Positions 23,568 to 31,288 of a stretch of 36,830 bases of DNA are shown piece after piece. This DNA comes from Mesenet sp031546805 (GTDB lineage: Bacteria > Pseudomonadota > Alphaproteobacteria > Rickettsiales > Anaplasmataceae): NCBI GenBank assembly GCA_031546805.1, contig JAVBJW010000064.1, positions 1-36,830 of the forward strand, written 5' to 3'. Both the position numbers and the translations under genes were made by a program. The notes beneath the pieces are model-generated. The model searched no databases, was not told the origin of the DNA, and was given only the letters and a program-made list of their open reading frames with translations. The stretch's first letter is position 1, and the number at the start of each line of letters is the position of its first letter.

Positions 23568-23852
23568 ATGAGTAAAAAAGATGTTGTTGATAAAATAGCT
23601 GCAGAATGTGATTTTATAAAAAAGTCTGATGCTGATAAAATATACGATATTTTTATGGAGATAATAAGAGAGGCTTTATGTAAGGATGGTGAAATTCGTC
23701 TGCATCAGGTAGGTACTTTAAAGGTTATTCATTGCAAAGAAAAGCAGTGCCATAATCCTCAAAAGAAAGGAGAAAAAATTACTATACCTGCAAGATATAA
23801 AGTGAAATTTACTGCAAGTAAGAGTCTTGCAGAAGCTGTTAATTCTCAATAG
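23568..23852 (+). CDS. HU/IHF-family DNA-binding protein
   Basis: A 94-residue histone-like protein that would bend and compact DNA as a dimer. It starts MSKKDVVDKIAAECD, the usual helical dimer region. The family beta-arm reads GTLKVIHCKEKQCHNPQKKG and then EKITIPARYKVKFTASKSL. The motif is a variant of GxFxxxxRxxRxGRNP, so this is a divergent HU. I chose the ATG at 23568 rather than an upstream ATG at 23535 because GAAGG lies seven bases before it and the family begins here. Its 3' end overlaps the convergent pdxJ gene by 14 bases. Confidence 0.9.
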   Translation: MSKKDVVDKIAAECDFIKKSDADKIYDIFMEIIREALCKDGEIRLHQVGTLKVIHCKEKQCHNPQKKGEKITIPARYKVKFTASKSLAEAVNSQ

Positions 23853-24579
23853 CAATTGCTGTTTTCATTTTTTTAATTGAATGCTCTATTCCATCAAAAA
23901 GAGCAGTGCATATTAAGAAGTGTCCTATATTAAGTGCTGAAATGTGTGGTACTTTTGCTATTATTGCAGCACTTTCATAGGTAATCCCGTGTCCTGCATG
24001 GCATTCTACTCCTCTTTCAGCTAAATATTTAGCTGCAGCGGTGATTAGTTCAATTTCTTCTTGCGATGGGGTGTTACAGTAATTACCAGTATGAAGTTCT
24101 ATAATATCTGCTTGTAGATCTTTGATATATTGAAGTTGTTGCATATTTGGCTCAACAAAAAGTGATACCTTAATGTCCGATTTATGCATTTCTTTTATCA
24201 AAATTGCTAATTTTTCTCTCAGCTCTTCATCTGCAATGTTCAGTCCGCCTTCAGTTGTTATTTCGTTTCTCTTCTCTGGTACTAGACAAACTGAATAAGG
24301 TTTTACTGATTTTGCTATTTCTAGCATTTCTTGAGTTGGTGCAATTTCTAAATTCAGTTTTGTATTTATATTATTTTTCAGATTATATACATCAGTATCT
24401 TTTATATGTCTTCTGTCCTCTCTTAAATGCGCGGTAATAAAATCAGCCCCTGCATTTATAGCAATACGTGCTATTTCTAATGGATCTGGATATGAAGTAC
24501 CACGTGCGTTTCTAAGTGTTGCTACATGGTCTATATTTACACCTAATAGAATGTTGTTCATTACTTTATTCTCGTTCAA
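23839..24579 (-). CDS. pdxJ: Pyridoxine 5'-phosphate synthase PdxJ
   Basis: PdxJ condenses 1-deoxyxylulose 5-phosphate with 3-amino-2-oxopropyl phosphate to make pyridoxine 5'-phosphate, a precursor of vitamin B6 cofactor. The 246-residue TIM barrel shows GVNIDHVATLRNARG near the start, DFITAHLREDRRHI, the phosphate-binding region EIAPTQEMLEIA, and late GHGITYES and LNIGHFLI motifs. Length and motifs are normal. It is the last gene of a likely dut-mpg-pdxJ run, 53 bases after mpg. Vitamin B6 synthesis is often kept in Anaplasmataceae. Confidence 0.96.
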   Translation of the reverse strand: MNENKVMNNILLGVNIDHVATLRNARGTSYPDPLEIARIAINAGADFITAHLREDRRHIKDTDVYNLKNNINTKLNLEIAPTQEMLEIAKSVKPYSVCLVPEKRNEITTEGGLNIADEELREKLAILIKEMHKSDIKVSLFVEPNMQQLQYIKDLQADIIELHTGNYCNTPSQEEIELITAAAKYLAERGVECHAGHGITYESAAIIAKVPHISALNIGHFLICTALFDGIEHSIKKMKTAIAIEN

Positions 24580-24632
24580 TAATATAATAGATAAAATCTT
24601 ACTTTATTTATAGTCTTTTAAATATCAATTTT

Positions 24633-25145
24633 TTAGATTGCACAAAATCGCCAAAACTTCTCCTTACCTTGACTAATGCCTATTCTTGGTGTGCAGACGT
24701 AATTTAGTGAGGTGTTTGTATTATAAACACAAAAGTTATGATTTAATGTTAAATCTTGTTGGTTATGTTCTTTTGTCATATTTAAGATTTTACATAATTT
24801 TCCTGGTCCATTGATGTTTAATGTATTTGGCTCTACAAGCTTAATTCCACGAATCAGTACTGCAGCTGGATATCCTTCTTGTTCTGTTACTATATTAAAA
24901 CAGTAATACATACCATAAATAAAATATATGTAGGAAAAACCTGGAAGTCCAAACATCACTGCGGTGCGTTTAGTGTAGCCTTTAGATGCATGACATGCTG
25001 GATCTTCATGTCCAATATATGCCTCTGTTTCTGTTATAATGCCTTTGTAATTGAAGAATTTTAAGACTTTACCAAGTAGCTCTGCAGCAACAGTAAGGGT
25101 AGGACGGTTGTAGAAGCATCTTGTAAGTATTAGATTGCCTGTCAT
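24633..25145 (-). CDS. mpg: DNA-3-methyladenine glycosylase (AAG/MPG family)
   Basis: This base-excision repair enzyme removes 3-methyladenine and other alkylated purines. The 170-residue protein has the family signatures. ITETEAYIG carries the catalytic glutamate, followed by DPACHASKGYTKRTAVMFG, YIYFIYGMYYCFNIVT, AVLIRGIKLVE and NGPGKLCKILN. It is a little shorter than typical bacterial members (about 180-200) but no motif is missing. It starts 12 bases after the dut stop on the same strand, so dut and mpg probably form a small nucleotide/DNA-quality operon. Confidence 0.94.
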   Translation of the reverse strand: MTGNLILTRCFYNRPTLTVAAELLGKVLKFFNYKGIITETEAYIGHEDPACHASKGYTKRTAVMFGLPGFSYIYFIYGMYYCFNIVTEQEGYPAAVLIRGIKLVEPNTLNINGPGKLCKILNMTKEHNQQDLTLNHNFCVYNTNTSLNYVCTPRIGISQGKEKFWRFCAI

Positions 25146-25157
25146 TTTAGATATATG

Positions 25158-25601
25158 TTAAATACCAGTTGAACCAAACCCCCAGCTACCGCGCTTGGTT
25201 TCTTTATTAAATTCATCAACTGGTTGCCACTTTACTTTAACTATTGGGCTAATTATAATTTGTGCTATTCTATCTCCTCTGTTTATAGTATATGACTTGT
25301 CACTGAGATTGATTAAACAAACTTTTATTTCTCCTAGGTAGTCTGAATCTATAGTACCTGGTGAGTTAAGTACTGTTATACCAAATTTCACTGCTAAACC
25401 TGATCTTGGGCGCACTTGCCCTTCGCAGCAATCTGGTATTGAAACTGCAATGCCAGTTGCAATTAGCTCCCTCTTCATTGGCTCTATGTCAACAGGATTA
25501 TTTATGGCTGCATAAAGATCCATCCCTGCGCTTCCTAGTGTTGCATAAGATGGAAGTAGTAAGCCTTTATAGTGAGGAAATTTTTTTATTTCAATAAGCA
25601 T
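25158..25601 (-). CDS. dut: Deoxyuridine triphosphatase (dUTPase)
   Basis: Dut hydrolyses dUTP to dUMP and pyrophosphate, keeping uracil out of DNA and feeding thymidylate synthesis. All five motifs of the trimeric family are present in 147 residues: GSAGMDLYAAI, RPRSGLAVKFG, the GTIDSDYLGEIKVCLIN stretch with catalytic aspartate, GDRIAQIIISP, and the C-terminal glycine-rich RGSWGFGSTG. Length is normal. It heads the dut-mpg-pdxJ run and is divergent from the coiled-coil gene, with 200 bases between their starts. Confidence 0.97.
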   Translation of the reverse strand: MLIEIKKFPHYKGLLLPSYATLGSAGMDLYAAINNPVDIEPMKRELIATGIAVSIPDCCEGQVRPRSGLAVKFGITVLNSPGTIDSDYLGEIKVCLINLSDKSYTINRGDRIAQIIISPIVKVKWQPVDEFNKETKRGSWGFGSTGI

Positions 25602-25801
25602 ATCTTAGGTAAATGTAATATATTTAGCAGATGTATTTTAAACACACAATTCTTTTATTAGAGTATTTGTTAATTCCAGTTGGGATACTATTGAATTATT
25701 CTTCTTAAAAGAAGTAGTTATATAGAGATTTATATCATATTTAAGCAAAATTAAATACTGTTGTGAAACATTATATTGTGAGCAGGAATTGTGATGATAC
25801 T

Positions 25802-27376
25802 ATGAGTAACACTATAGATGATTTTAAAAAAGATGCTGATGAAATCAGAGGAATACTTGGTAAATGGAAACAGGATGAAACATATAAAAAAATTGATGAG
25901 AAAGATAAAAGCAAGGCACTTCAATACGTTGAAAGTATAATTGATAAATTAAAAGTCGATTCCCGAGCACTTGGCACTAACAATTCTCTTTTTGAACAAA
26001 TGCAAAGATCAGTAGATGATATTAGTAAATTCACTACTAATTTTGCAGTGATGATTACTTCTATTCAAAAGGGGAATAAAGAACTTACTAAAGAAGTTGA
26101 TAAAATAGAAGAAATAATAAGTAACAATAATAACCAAGATATAAGTGGGAAATTGCAAGATTTGAATAATATAGTTGATCGTTTATCAAACAGGGTAGAA
26201 TCATCAAAAAACGTAACGCAACAAAGAATAGAGGAAGTGCGCAAACTTTTTGATAGTGGACCTATTGGTGCGCAAATTGCGATAATTCGTAAAAAAATCG
26301 AAAATTTCCCTACACAAGACGACTTAAATAATCTTGTTAAGAAGAGTGATTTAGGTGGTTTTGCTAAAACAACTGATTTAAGTGATCTTGCTAAAGACCA
26401 AGATTTGAAAAGCCTTGACGGGAAGGTTGATGATCTTCTTACCAAGGGTAAAAATCTAGAGGGTATTGATAAGAAAATTGATAATCTTGTTAAAAAAGCT
26501 GATTTGGGTATTGAAAGTGAAAGTGTTGATCTAAAGAAACTTGCTAAAAAAGCTGATCTTAGTAAGCTTAAACAAGAAGTAACTGACTTTGCTCAACAAG
26601 ATAAAGCTTTTGATAAAACGATAACTCAAGAGATCAAAACGATCTCACAGGGAATGAATATTATACCTGATGAAGTACAAGTAGAACTAATCAAGAGCAA
26701 TGAAATAACAGGTAAATATGAAGCTGAGATAAAATTAACAAATAGCAACACTAAAATTGGTACTTTCTCTTCAGTAGGATACTATTTTTATGATAGTAAG
26801 GTTTATATTTATGATCACTTTAAACCTGAGATTAATGTTGATCTACCACCGCAGTTTCACTTTTTAAAAGTAGTTAAAACTGAAGAAGATGAATATAAAC
26901 TGGCCTTTTGTAATAGCAATGGTCATGAGTATTATGGGCTTTTAGATGGTTTAAAACTAATAAGCCCATGGAATCTTAAGAGTATAAAAAATATTGATTT
27001 TGCAGAATATTATAATAAAAATGGCTCTTATCCATCATTTATTGCCAAAGCAAGTAATGATAGTTACTCACATTCTCAGCAGCATGGAGTAGATGTATAT
27101 AAAATAGGCAATGGAGAAAAGAAAGTAGGGTCACTCGTAGATGAATTCGGTTACTACGATACACAGAACAAGCTTCATTATACTAACTATCAAATGGGGA
27201 CTCAAAATCATTCTTATGATCCTCCTTCATTCACTATTACTAAAGGAGATAATCAGTGCCAGCTACATAAGATGAAAATAGGTAGCAGTGATCATCGCTT
27301 TTTAAATGATACCATGGACTGTAGCTTAGTTGAATATGTGGCAAATTATGTAAATAATGAATACTTCAACTATTGA
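25802..27376 (+). CDS. Coiled-coil protein sharing the repeat module of the large metalloprotease
   Basis: The ATG at 25802 gives 524 residues; an in-frame GTG at 25763 would add 13. Residues 1-290 are charged, helical and likely coiled coil. At about 170-265 is a run of short repeats of the type LxKKxDLxxLAKxxDL (NLVKKSDLGGFAKTTDL, LAKKADLSKLKQEV), a pattern typical of trimeric stalks in fibre-like proteins. From about 313 to 489 is a globular part with LKVVK, LAFCNSNGHEYYG, then GEKKVGSLVDEFGYY. It matches the module repeated three times in the 5398-9702 protein. There is no signal peptide or membrane segment. No known family is recognised. A role in host interaction is inference only. Confidence 0.8.
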   Translation: MSNTIDDFKKDADEIRGILGKWKQDETYKKIDEKDKSKALQYVESIIDKLKVDSRALGTNNSLFEQMQRSVDDISKFTTNFAVMITSIQKGNKELTKEVDKIEEIISNNNNQDISGKLQDLNNIVDRLSNRVESSKNVTQQRIEEVRKLFDSGPIGAQIAIIRKKIENFPTQDDLNNLVKKSDLGGFAKTTDLSDLAKDQDLKSLDGKVDDLLTKGKNLEGIDKKIDNLVKKADLGIESESVDLKKLAKKADLSKLKQEVTDFAQQDKAFDKTITQEIKTISQGMNIIPDEVQVELIKSNEITGKYEAEIKLTNSNTKIGTFSSVGYYFYDSKVYIYDHFKPEINVDLPPQFHFLKVVKTEEDEYKLAFCNSNGHEYYGLLDGLKLISPWNLKSIKNIDFAEYYNKNGSYPSFIAKASNDSYSHSQQHGVDVYKIGNGEKKVGSLVDEFGYYDTQNKLHYTNYQMGTQNHSYDPPSFTITKGDNQCQLHKMKIGSSDHRFLNDTMDCSLVEYVANYVNNEYFNY

Positions 27377-27401
27377 ATTGTAAAATACATGAGTTCCATT
27401 A

Positions 27402-27427
27402 GGGAGTGTTTACCAAACTGTGTCAAA
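27402..27427 (+). repeat. Left terminal inverted repeat of the IS256-family element
   Basis: GGGAGTGTTTACCAAACTGT followed by GTCAAA matches the right repeat at 28392-28417 (inverted) in 24 of 26 positions. It lies 25 bases after the stop of the coiled-coil gene. Confidence 0.85.
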
Positions 27428-28391
27428 CAAAAAAATAGTAATATGAACATAAAACATGGAATGAATGAATGAACATCGAATAGGTTTAGTAGACAGTTGG
27501 AGAACAATATATTATCATCTATACGAGAAAGTAAACTGGCAAAGGAGGAGACTACTAATCAAAAAGCTATTAAAAGCAAGTTTAGAAGGTCTATCAAATG
27601 ATGATGAAATCGCAGGAATGGCAAAAGTTCAAAATACAGATTCAGACTCATTTGAGCTTATGAGATAGAGATTTGAGCCACAGGTAGTAAAAAAAAGACA
27701 GACTAATTTACATCCTGAGCTTGAAGCAAAAATTCTTAGTATGTTTGCAAAGATATAAAATCGCATATCGAAGGACCATAAGATATCAGCAGCAGCAATA
27801 TCTAGCATTACCGATAAATTATTACCAATGAGTGGCGCAATCGGCCATTGCAGTCTACTTACCCAATAATTTTTATGATTTTTCAAAGTTATGGTAGGTG
27901 CGTAAGCAAATAATATACTTGGCATAGATCAAGAAGGCAAAAAAGAGGTTTTATCTGGCTGAAAGCGAATTGAATGATCTCAAAGTGTGGAATGTGTATT
28001 AAAAGCTTTCCATAAACAACGTATTTCCCAATGCAGAAATGTATAAAATATGCAACTCATTGAAATATGTATCCAGCAAAGATGCGAAAATCTTTATGAA
28101 TGATTTGAAGAAAATATATCAAATAGAGAAATAGCTGAAAATTTGAGTTGGAAGAAAAGTGGGTTTCCCATAAATTCTGGCAAAATAATTGGGAAACTGG
28201 CTATTTTAAGTATTCTGATCCGGTTAGGCGGCTAGTTTATACTACCAATCCCATAGAGCAGGCAAATCAGGGGAAAACCAAGACCAGCACAAATGCCTTG
28301 TACAAGCAGTGCTATAAAAAAGATATTGGACTATCCAAATTTGGCTTTGATATCTTTTTTCCTAACACATTGAAAATTCAGTTGAGTTAAT

Positions 28392-28417
28392 TTTGACACA
28401 GTTTGTTGAACACTCCC
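28392..28417 (-). repeat. Right terminal inverted repeat of the IS256-family element
   Basis: On the minus strand this reads GGGAGTGTTCAACAAACTGT followed by GTCAAA, differing from the left repeat only at two positions after GGGAGTGTT. Confidence 0.85.
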
Positions 28418-28534
28418 AAAAAATCAAGAATTTTAGGTATATTTTCTCCAGATTCTACAAAACAGCAGAAGTTTATATCGGCTTTTTAAACTTCATTGGT
28501 CTATCATTTAGCTTAAATGAAATTTTGTCCTAAG

Positions 28535-28665
28535 AGCCTGAGAATCTTTGCTTCAAGCTCAGGATGTAAATTAGTCTGTCTTTTTTTGACTACCTGTGGC
28601 TCAAATCTTTATCTCTAGAAGCTCAAATGAGTCTAAATCCGTATGTACAGTTTTTGAACTTTTCT
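28535..28665 (-). pseudogene. Second IS256-family transposase fragment, inverted
   Basis: On the minus strand this reads RFEPQVVKKRQTNLHPELEAK, the same N-terminal transposase stretch found on the plus strand at about 27625-27740 inside the neighbouring element. The two fragments form a long inverted repeat of roughly 120 bases with near-identical sequence. The fragment ends 24 bases before the valS stop. It may be a second insertion or a rearranged piece of the first. Confidence 0.75.
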
Positions 28666-28688
28666 CCAATTCTTCTGAACTATACAAA

Positions 28689-31133
28689 CTACACTGCAGC
28701 AAGCTCTATATTTATAATAAATTTGCCATTTCCTGTTTTTGATCCAGAGTGTATACTGTCACACCACTCAATCACTTCAGCATTACAAACTGCTTGTAAG
28801 TCCTTTTTTGCTGACTGTGTTATTTGACTAATTTTGTCTTTAGCTTCTATATTAAGCTTTTTTATCGGCCACTTAATAGAAACGTTATTACTAGATTTTA
28901 ATTTTCTCACTGCATTTAATATTTCTACACAACTATCTCCTATTTCTTCAGCTTTTTCATCGTATAGAGAGTCTTCAATTTTAGGCCAATTTCCTCGGTT
29001 ATGTATGGAATTATAGCTGTATAGATGATGATATATTTCTTCTGTAATATAAGGAAAAAAAGGTGCAAGTATACGTAATAGAATGCATAACACATATGCC
29101 AAGCTTTGTTTAGCACTTAAGTTTTCTTCTATATTCACATCTTTTGCATATGCTCGCTTTTTAACAAATTCTAGATAATTATCACAAAAATCATTCCAAA
29201 AAAATCCTTCGATAATATTCAAGGCTTCGCAGTACTCAAAACAATCAAATTTTTGTGCAGCCTTTTTTGTAGTTTTATATAAGCGTGAAATTATCCATTT
29301 ATCTATTGTCTGCGTTATAGAGTTTATGTCTAACTCTTGGTGTTTTTGAATAAAACCCGCAACAAATTTACTAGCATTCCAGATTTTAGTGATGAAACGT
29401 CGTCCAGTTTTAAAAATATCTTCAGAAAAAATCGTATCAACACCAAGTCTTGAATTTGCTGCCCAGTAGCGCACTACATCTGCACCATAAGTATCAAGTA
29501 TTGAATCTGGTGTAATGATATTCCCCTTTGATTTACTCATTTTCTTCTTATCATGCGTCAAGCACCAACCACTAATCATGATATTTTTCCATGGTATACT
29601 ATTCGCATGATAATGGGATTTCACTATAGTATAAAAAGCCCATGTTCTGATTATCTCGTGGCTTTGTGGTCTTAAATCTGCCGGAAATAATGTACTATAA
29701 TGACTATGATCTACTCCTAGTTCTAAGTTAATAGCTAAGGCACTAAGCTGTGGCGTAAGTGCACTTGTTGCCCAAGTATCCATTACATCTCTCTCAGCTA
29801 TAATCTCTTCTTGACTATAATCCTGAGGAAAATCTTTAAGTGGATCTATAGGTAGATCTTTTACGTCTGGTAAAATTATTTTTCCTTCTTCTTCTTTGCG
29901 CTTAGAGTACCATACTGGAAATGGTACACCAAAATAACGTTGCCGCGAGATGCACCAATCCCAGTTCAAGCCCTCTATCCAGGTTTCCATGCGTTTCTGC
30001 ATAGATTTTGGGTGCCAATTACACTCTTTAACTCTAGCAAGCAATTCATCTTTATATTCAAGAATTTTTACAAACCATTGGTGAGTTGGTAATATCTCAA
30101 GCGCTGCTCCAGACCTCTCAGCACACTTAACTGAATGAGATATGGGTTCACTTTTAGTTAAAAGTTTTTCTGCTGTTAAAATTTCAATTATCTTTTTTCT
30201 TGCTGCTACAATAGATAACCCTTCTATTTCATGTATGATATTACAAATCTTACCAGATTGATTGATAATAATTTTTGTTGGCAAATTATGTTTCTTCCAC
30301 CAATATACATCTGTCTCATCTCCAAAGGTACAGCACATAACAAGTCCAGTTCCTTTTTCTATTTTTACTTTATCATCAGCTAAAATTTGCACCTTATCTT
30401 TAAATAAAGGAGTAATAGCGTATTTTCCAATTAGATGAGAGTATCTACTATCTTCATGGTGACAAAAAATTGCAACACAAGCGGGTAAAAGTTCTGGCCT
30501 TGTAGTTGCAATATTAATTTTTTGATTATCTTCTATAAAAAAAGATATAGTATGCATTGCAGAAGAAAGTAGTTTATCCTCAACTTCTGCTTGTGCAATT
30601 GCAGTTTGATCAATAGTATCCCAAAGAATTGGCTCTAACTTTCTATATATGCACCCTTTATTATACAAGTCGATAAATGACATCTGTGAAAGAGTTATCG
30701 CTTTTTCACTAATTGTATGATATTCAAATTCCCAATCGTAACTGATGCCAACAGTCTGAAACAATTTTTTAAATTCCTGTCTTGACTGCAGAGATACTTT
30801 ATTGCACATTGTGGTAAATTCTGTCCTATCTACCTCTGCTGCACGGACTTGATTAACTTGTTCGATTAGTCTTTCAGTTGGTAAGCCATTATCATCAAAG
30901 CCAATAGGATAAAATACATCTTTCCCTATCATGCGCTGATATCTTGCAACAAAATCTGTATGACAATAGCTAAAAATATGTCCAATATGTAATTTACCTG
31001 ATATTGTCGGTGGCGGTGTATCTATAACAAAACTATTGTTTTTTGCACCATGCCACTTATACACTTTAGCACCTTCCCACAATATGTTGTATTTGTACTC
31101 AGTTTCTTGAAAATTATATTTTTCTTTAAGCAT
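28689..31133 (-). CDS. valS: Valyl-tRNA synthetase
   Basis: ValS charges tRNA-Val and edits mischarged threonine. The 814-residue protein has the class I signature GKLHIGHIF (H49-H52) and KKMSKSKGN near residue 531. The editing domain includes TTRPELLPACVAIF, and the anticodon-binding helical domain ends WNDFCDNYLEFVKKRAY. The Rickettsiales enzyme is known to be of the archaeal type rather than the usual bacterial one; the length and N-terminus (YNFQETEYKYNILWE) fit that form. The long C-terminal coiled coil of typical bacterial ValS is missing, as expected. The 3' end is close to IS256 debris but looks complete. Confidence 0.95.
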   Translation of the reverse strand: MLKEKYNFQETEYKYNILWEGAKVYKWHGAKNNSFVIDTPPPTISGKLHIGHIFSYCHTDFVARYQRMIGKDVFYPIGFDDNGLPTERLIEQVNQVRAAEVDRTEFTTMCNKVSLQSRQEFKKLFQTVGISYDWEFEYHTISEKAITLSQMSFIDLYNKGCIYRKLEPILWDTIDQTAIAQAEVEDKLLSSAMHTISFFIEDNQKINIATTRPELLPACVAIFCHHEDSRYSHLIGKYAITPLFKDKVQILADDKVKIEKGTGLVMCCTFGDETDVYWWKKHNLPTKIIINQSGKICNIIHEIEGLSIVAARKKIIEILTAEKLLTKSEPISHSVKCAERSGAALEILPTHQWFVKILEYKDELLARVKECNWHPKSMQKRMETWIEGLNWDWCISRQRYFGVPFPVWYSKRKEEEGKIILPDVKDLPIDPLKDFPQDYSQEEIIAERDVMDTWATSALTPQLSALAINLELGVDHSHYSTLFPADLRPQSHEIIRTWAFYTIVKSHYHANSIPWKNIMISGWCLTHDKKKMSKSKGNIITPDSILDTYGADVVRYWAANSRLGVDTIFSEDIFKTGRRFITKIWNASKFVAGFIQKHQELDINSITQTIDKWIISRLYKTTKKAAQKFDCFEYCEALNIIEGFFWNDFCDNYLEFVKKRAYAKDVNIEENLSAKQSLAYVLCILLRILAPFFPYITEEIYHHLYSYNSIHNRGNWPKIEDSLYDEKAEEIGDSCVEILNAVRKLKSSNNVSIKWPIKKLNIEAKDKISQITQSAKKDLQAVCNAEVIEWCDSIHSGSKTGNGKFIINIELAAV

Positions 31134-31288
31134 AAAAAATTCTTATATTTTTTGAGCCTAATGTTAACACATATATTAAAAGGGTTCAAAATCATTTTCA
31201 ATTTCATGCCTTACTGCATGTTTTAATCAAAAATGCTTGATTTAGCATATTTTTGTGTTACAACAACCATAAAATATATGAGGCAGTT

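Larger units (their letters stand above)
27402..28417 (+). mobile_element. Decayed IS256-family insertion sequence, both ends present
   Basis: This 1016-base element is bounded by 26-base inverted repeats. Its transposase is broken into pieces. The N-terminal part is at 27465-27668. Next comes TNLHPELEAKILSMFAK with a stop, then ISSITDKLLP, LGIDQEGKKEVL and an RNV*NMQLIEICI-like HQIRN region. Finally, 28148-28390 carries the C-terminal WRNNW-like block FWQNNWETGYFKYSDPVRRL and VYTTNPIEQANQ. Intact relatives are about 1.3 kb, so some 300 bases are gone. The flanking eight bases differ (ttccatta against aaaaaatc), so no target duplication remains. It cannot make a working transposase. Confidence 0.85.

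Noticed and set aside
27629..27925. 98-codon minus-strand frame
   Set aside because: Antisense to the IS256 transposase remnant; no independent support.
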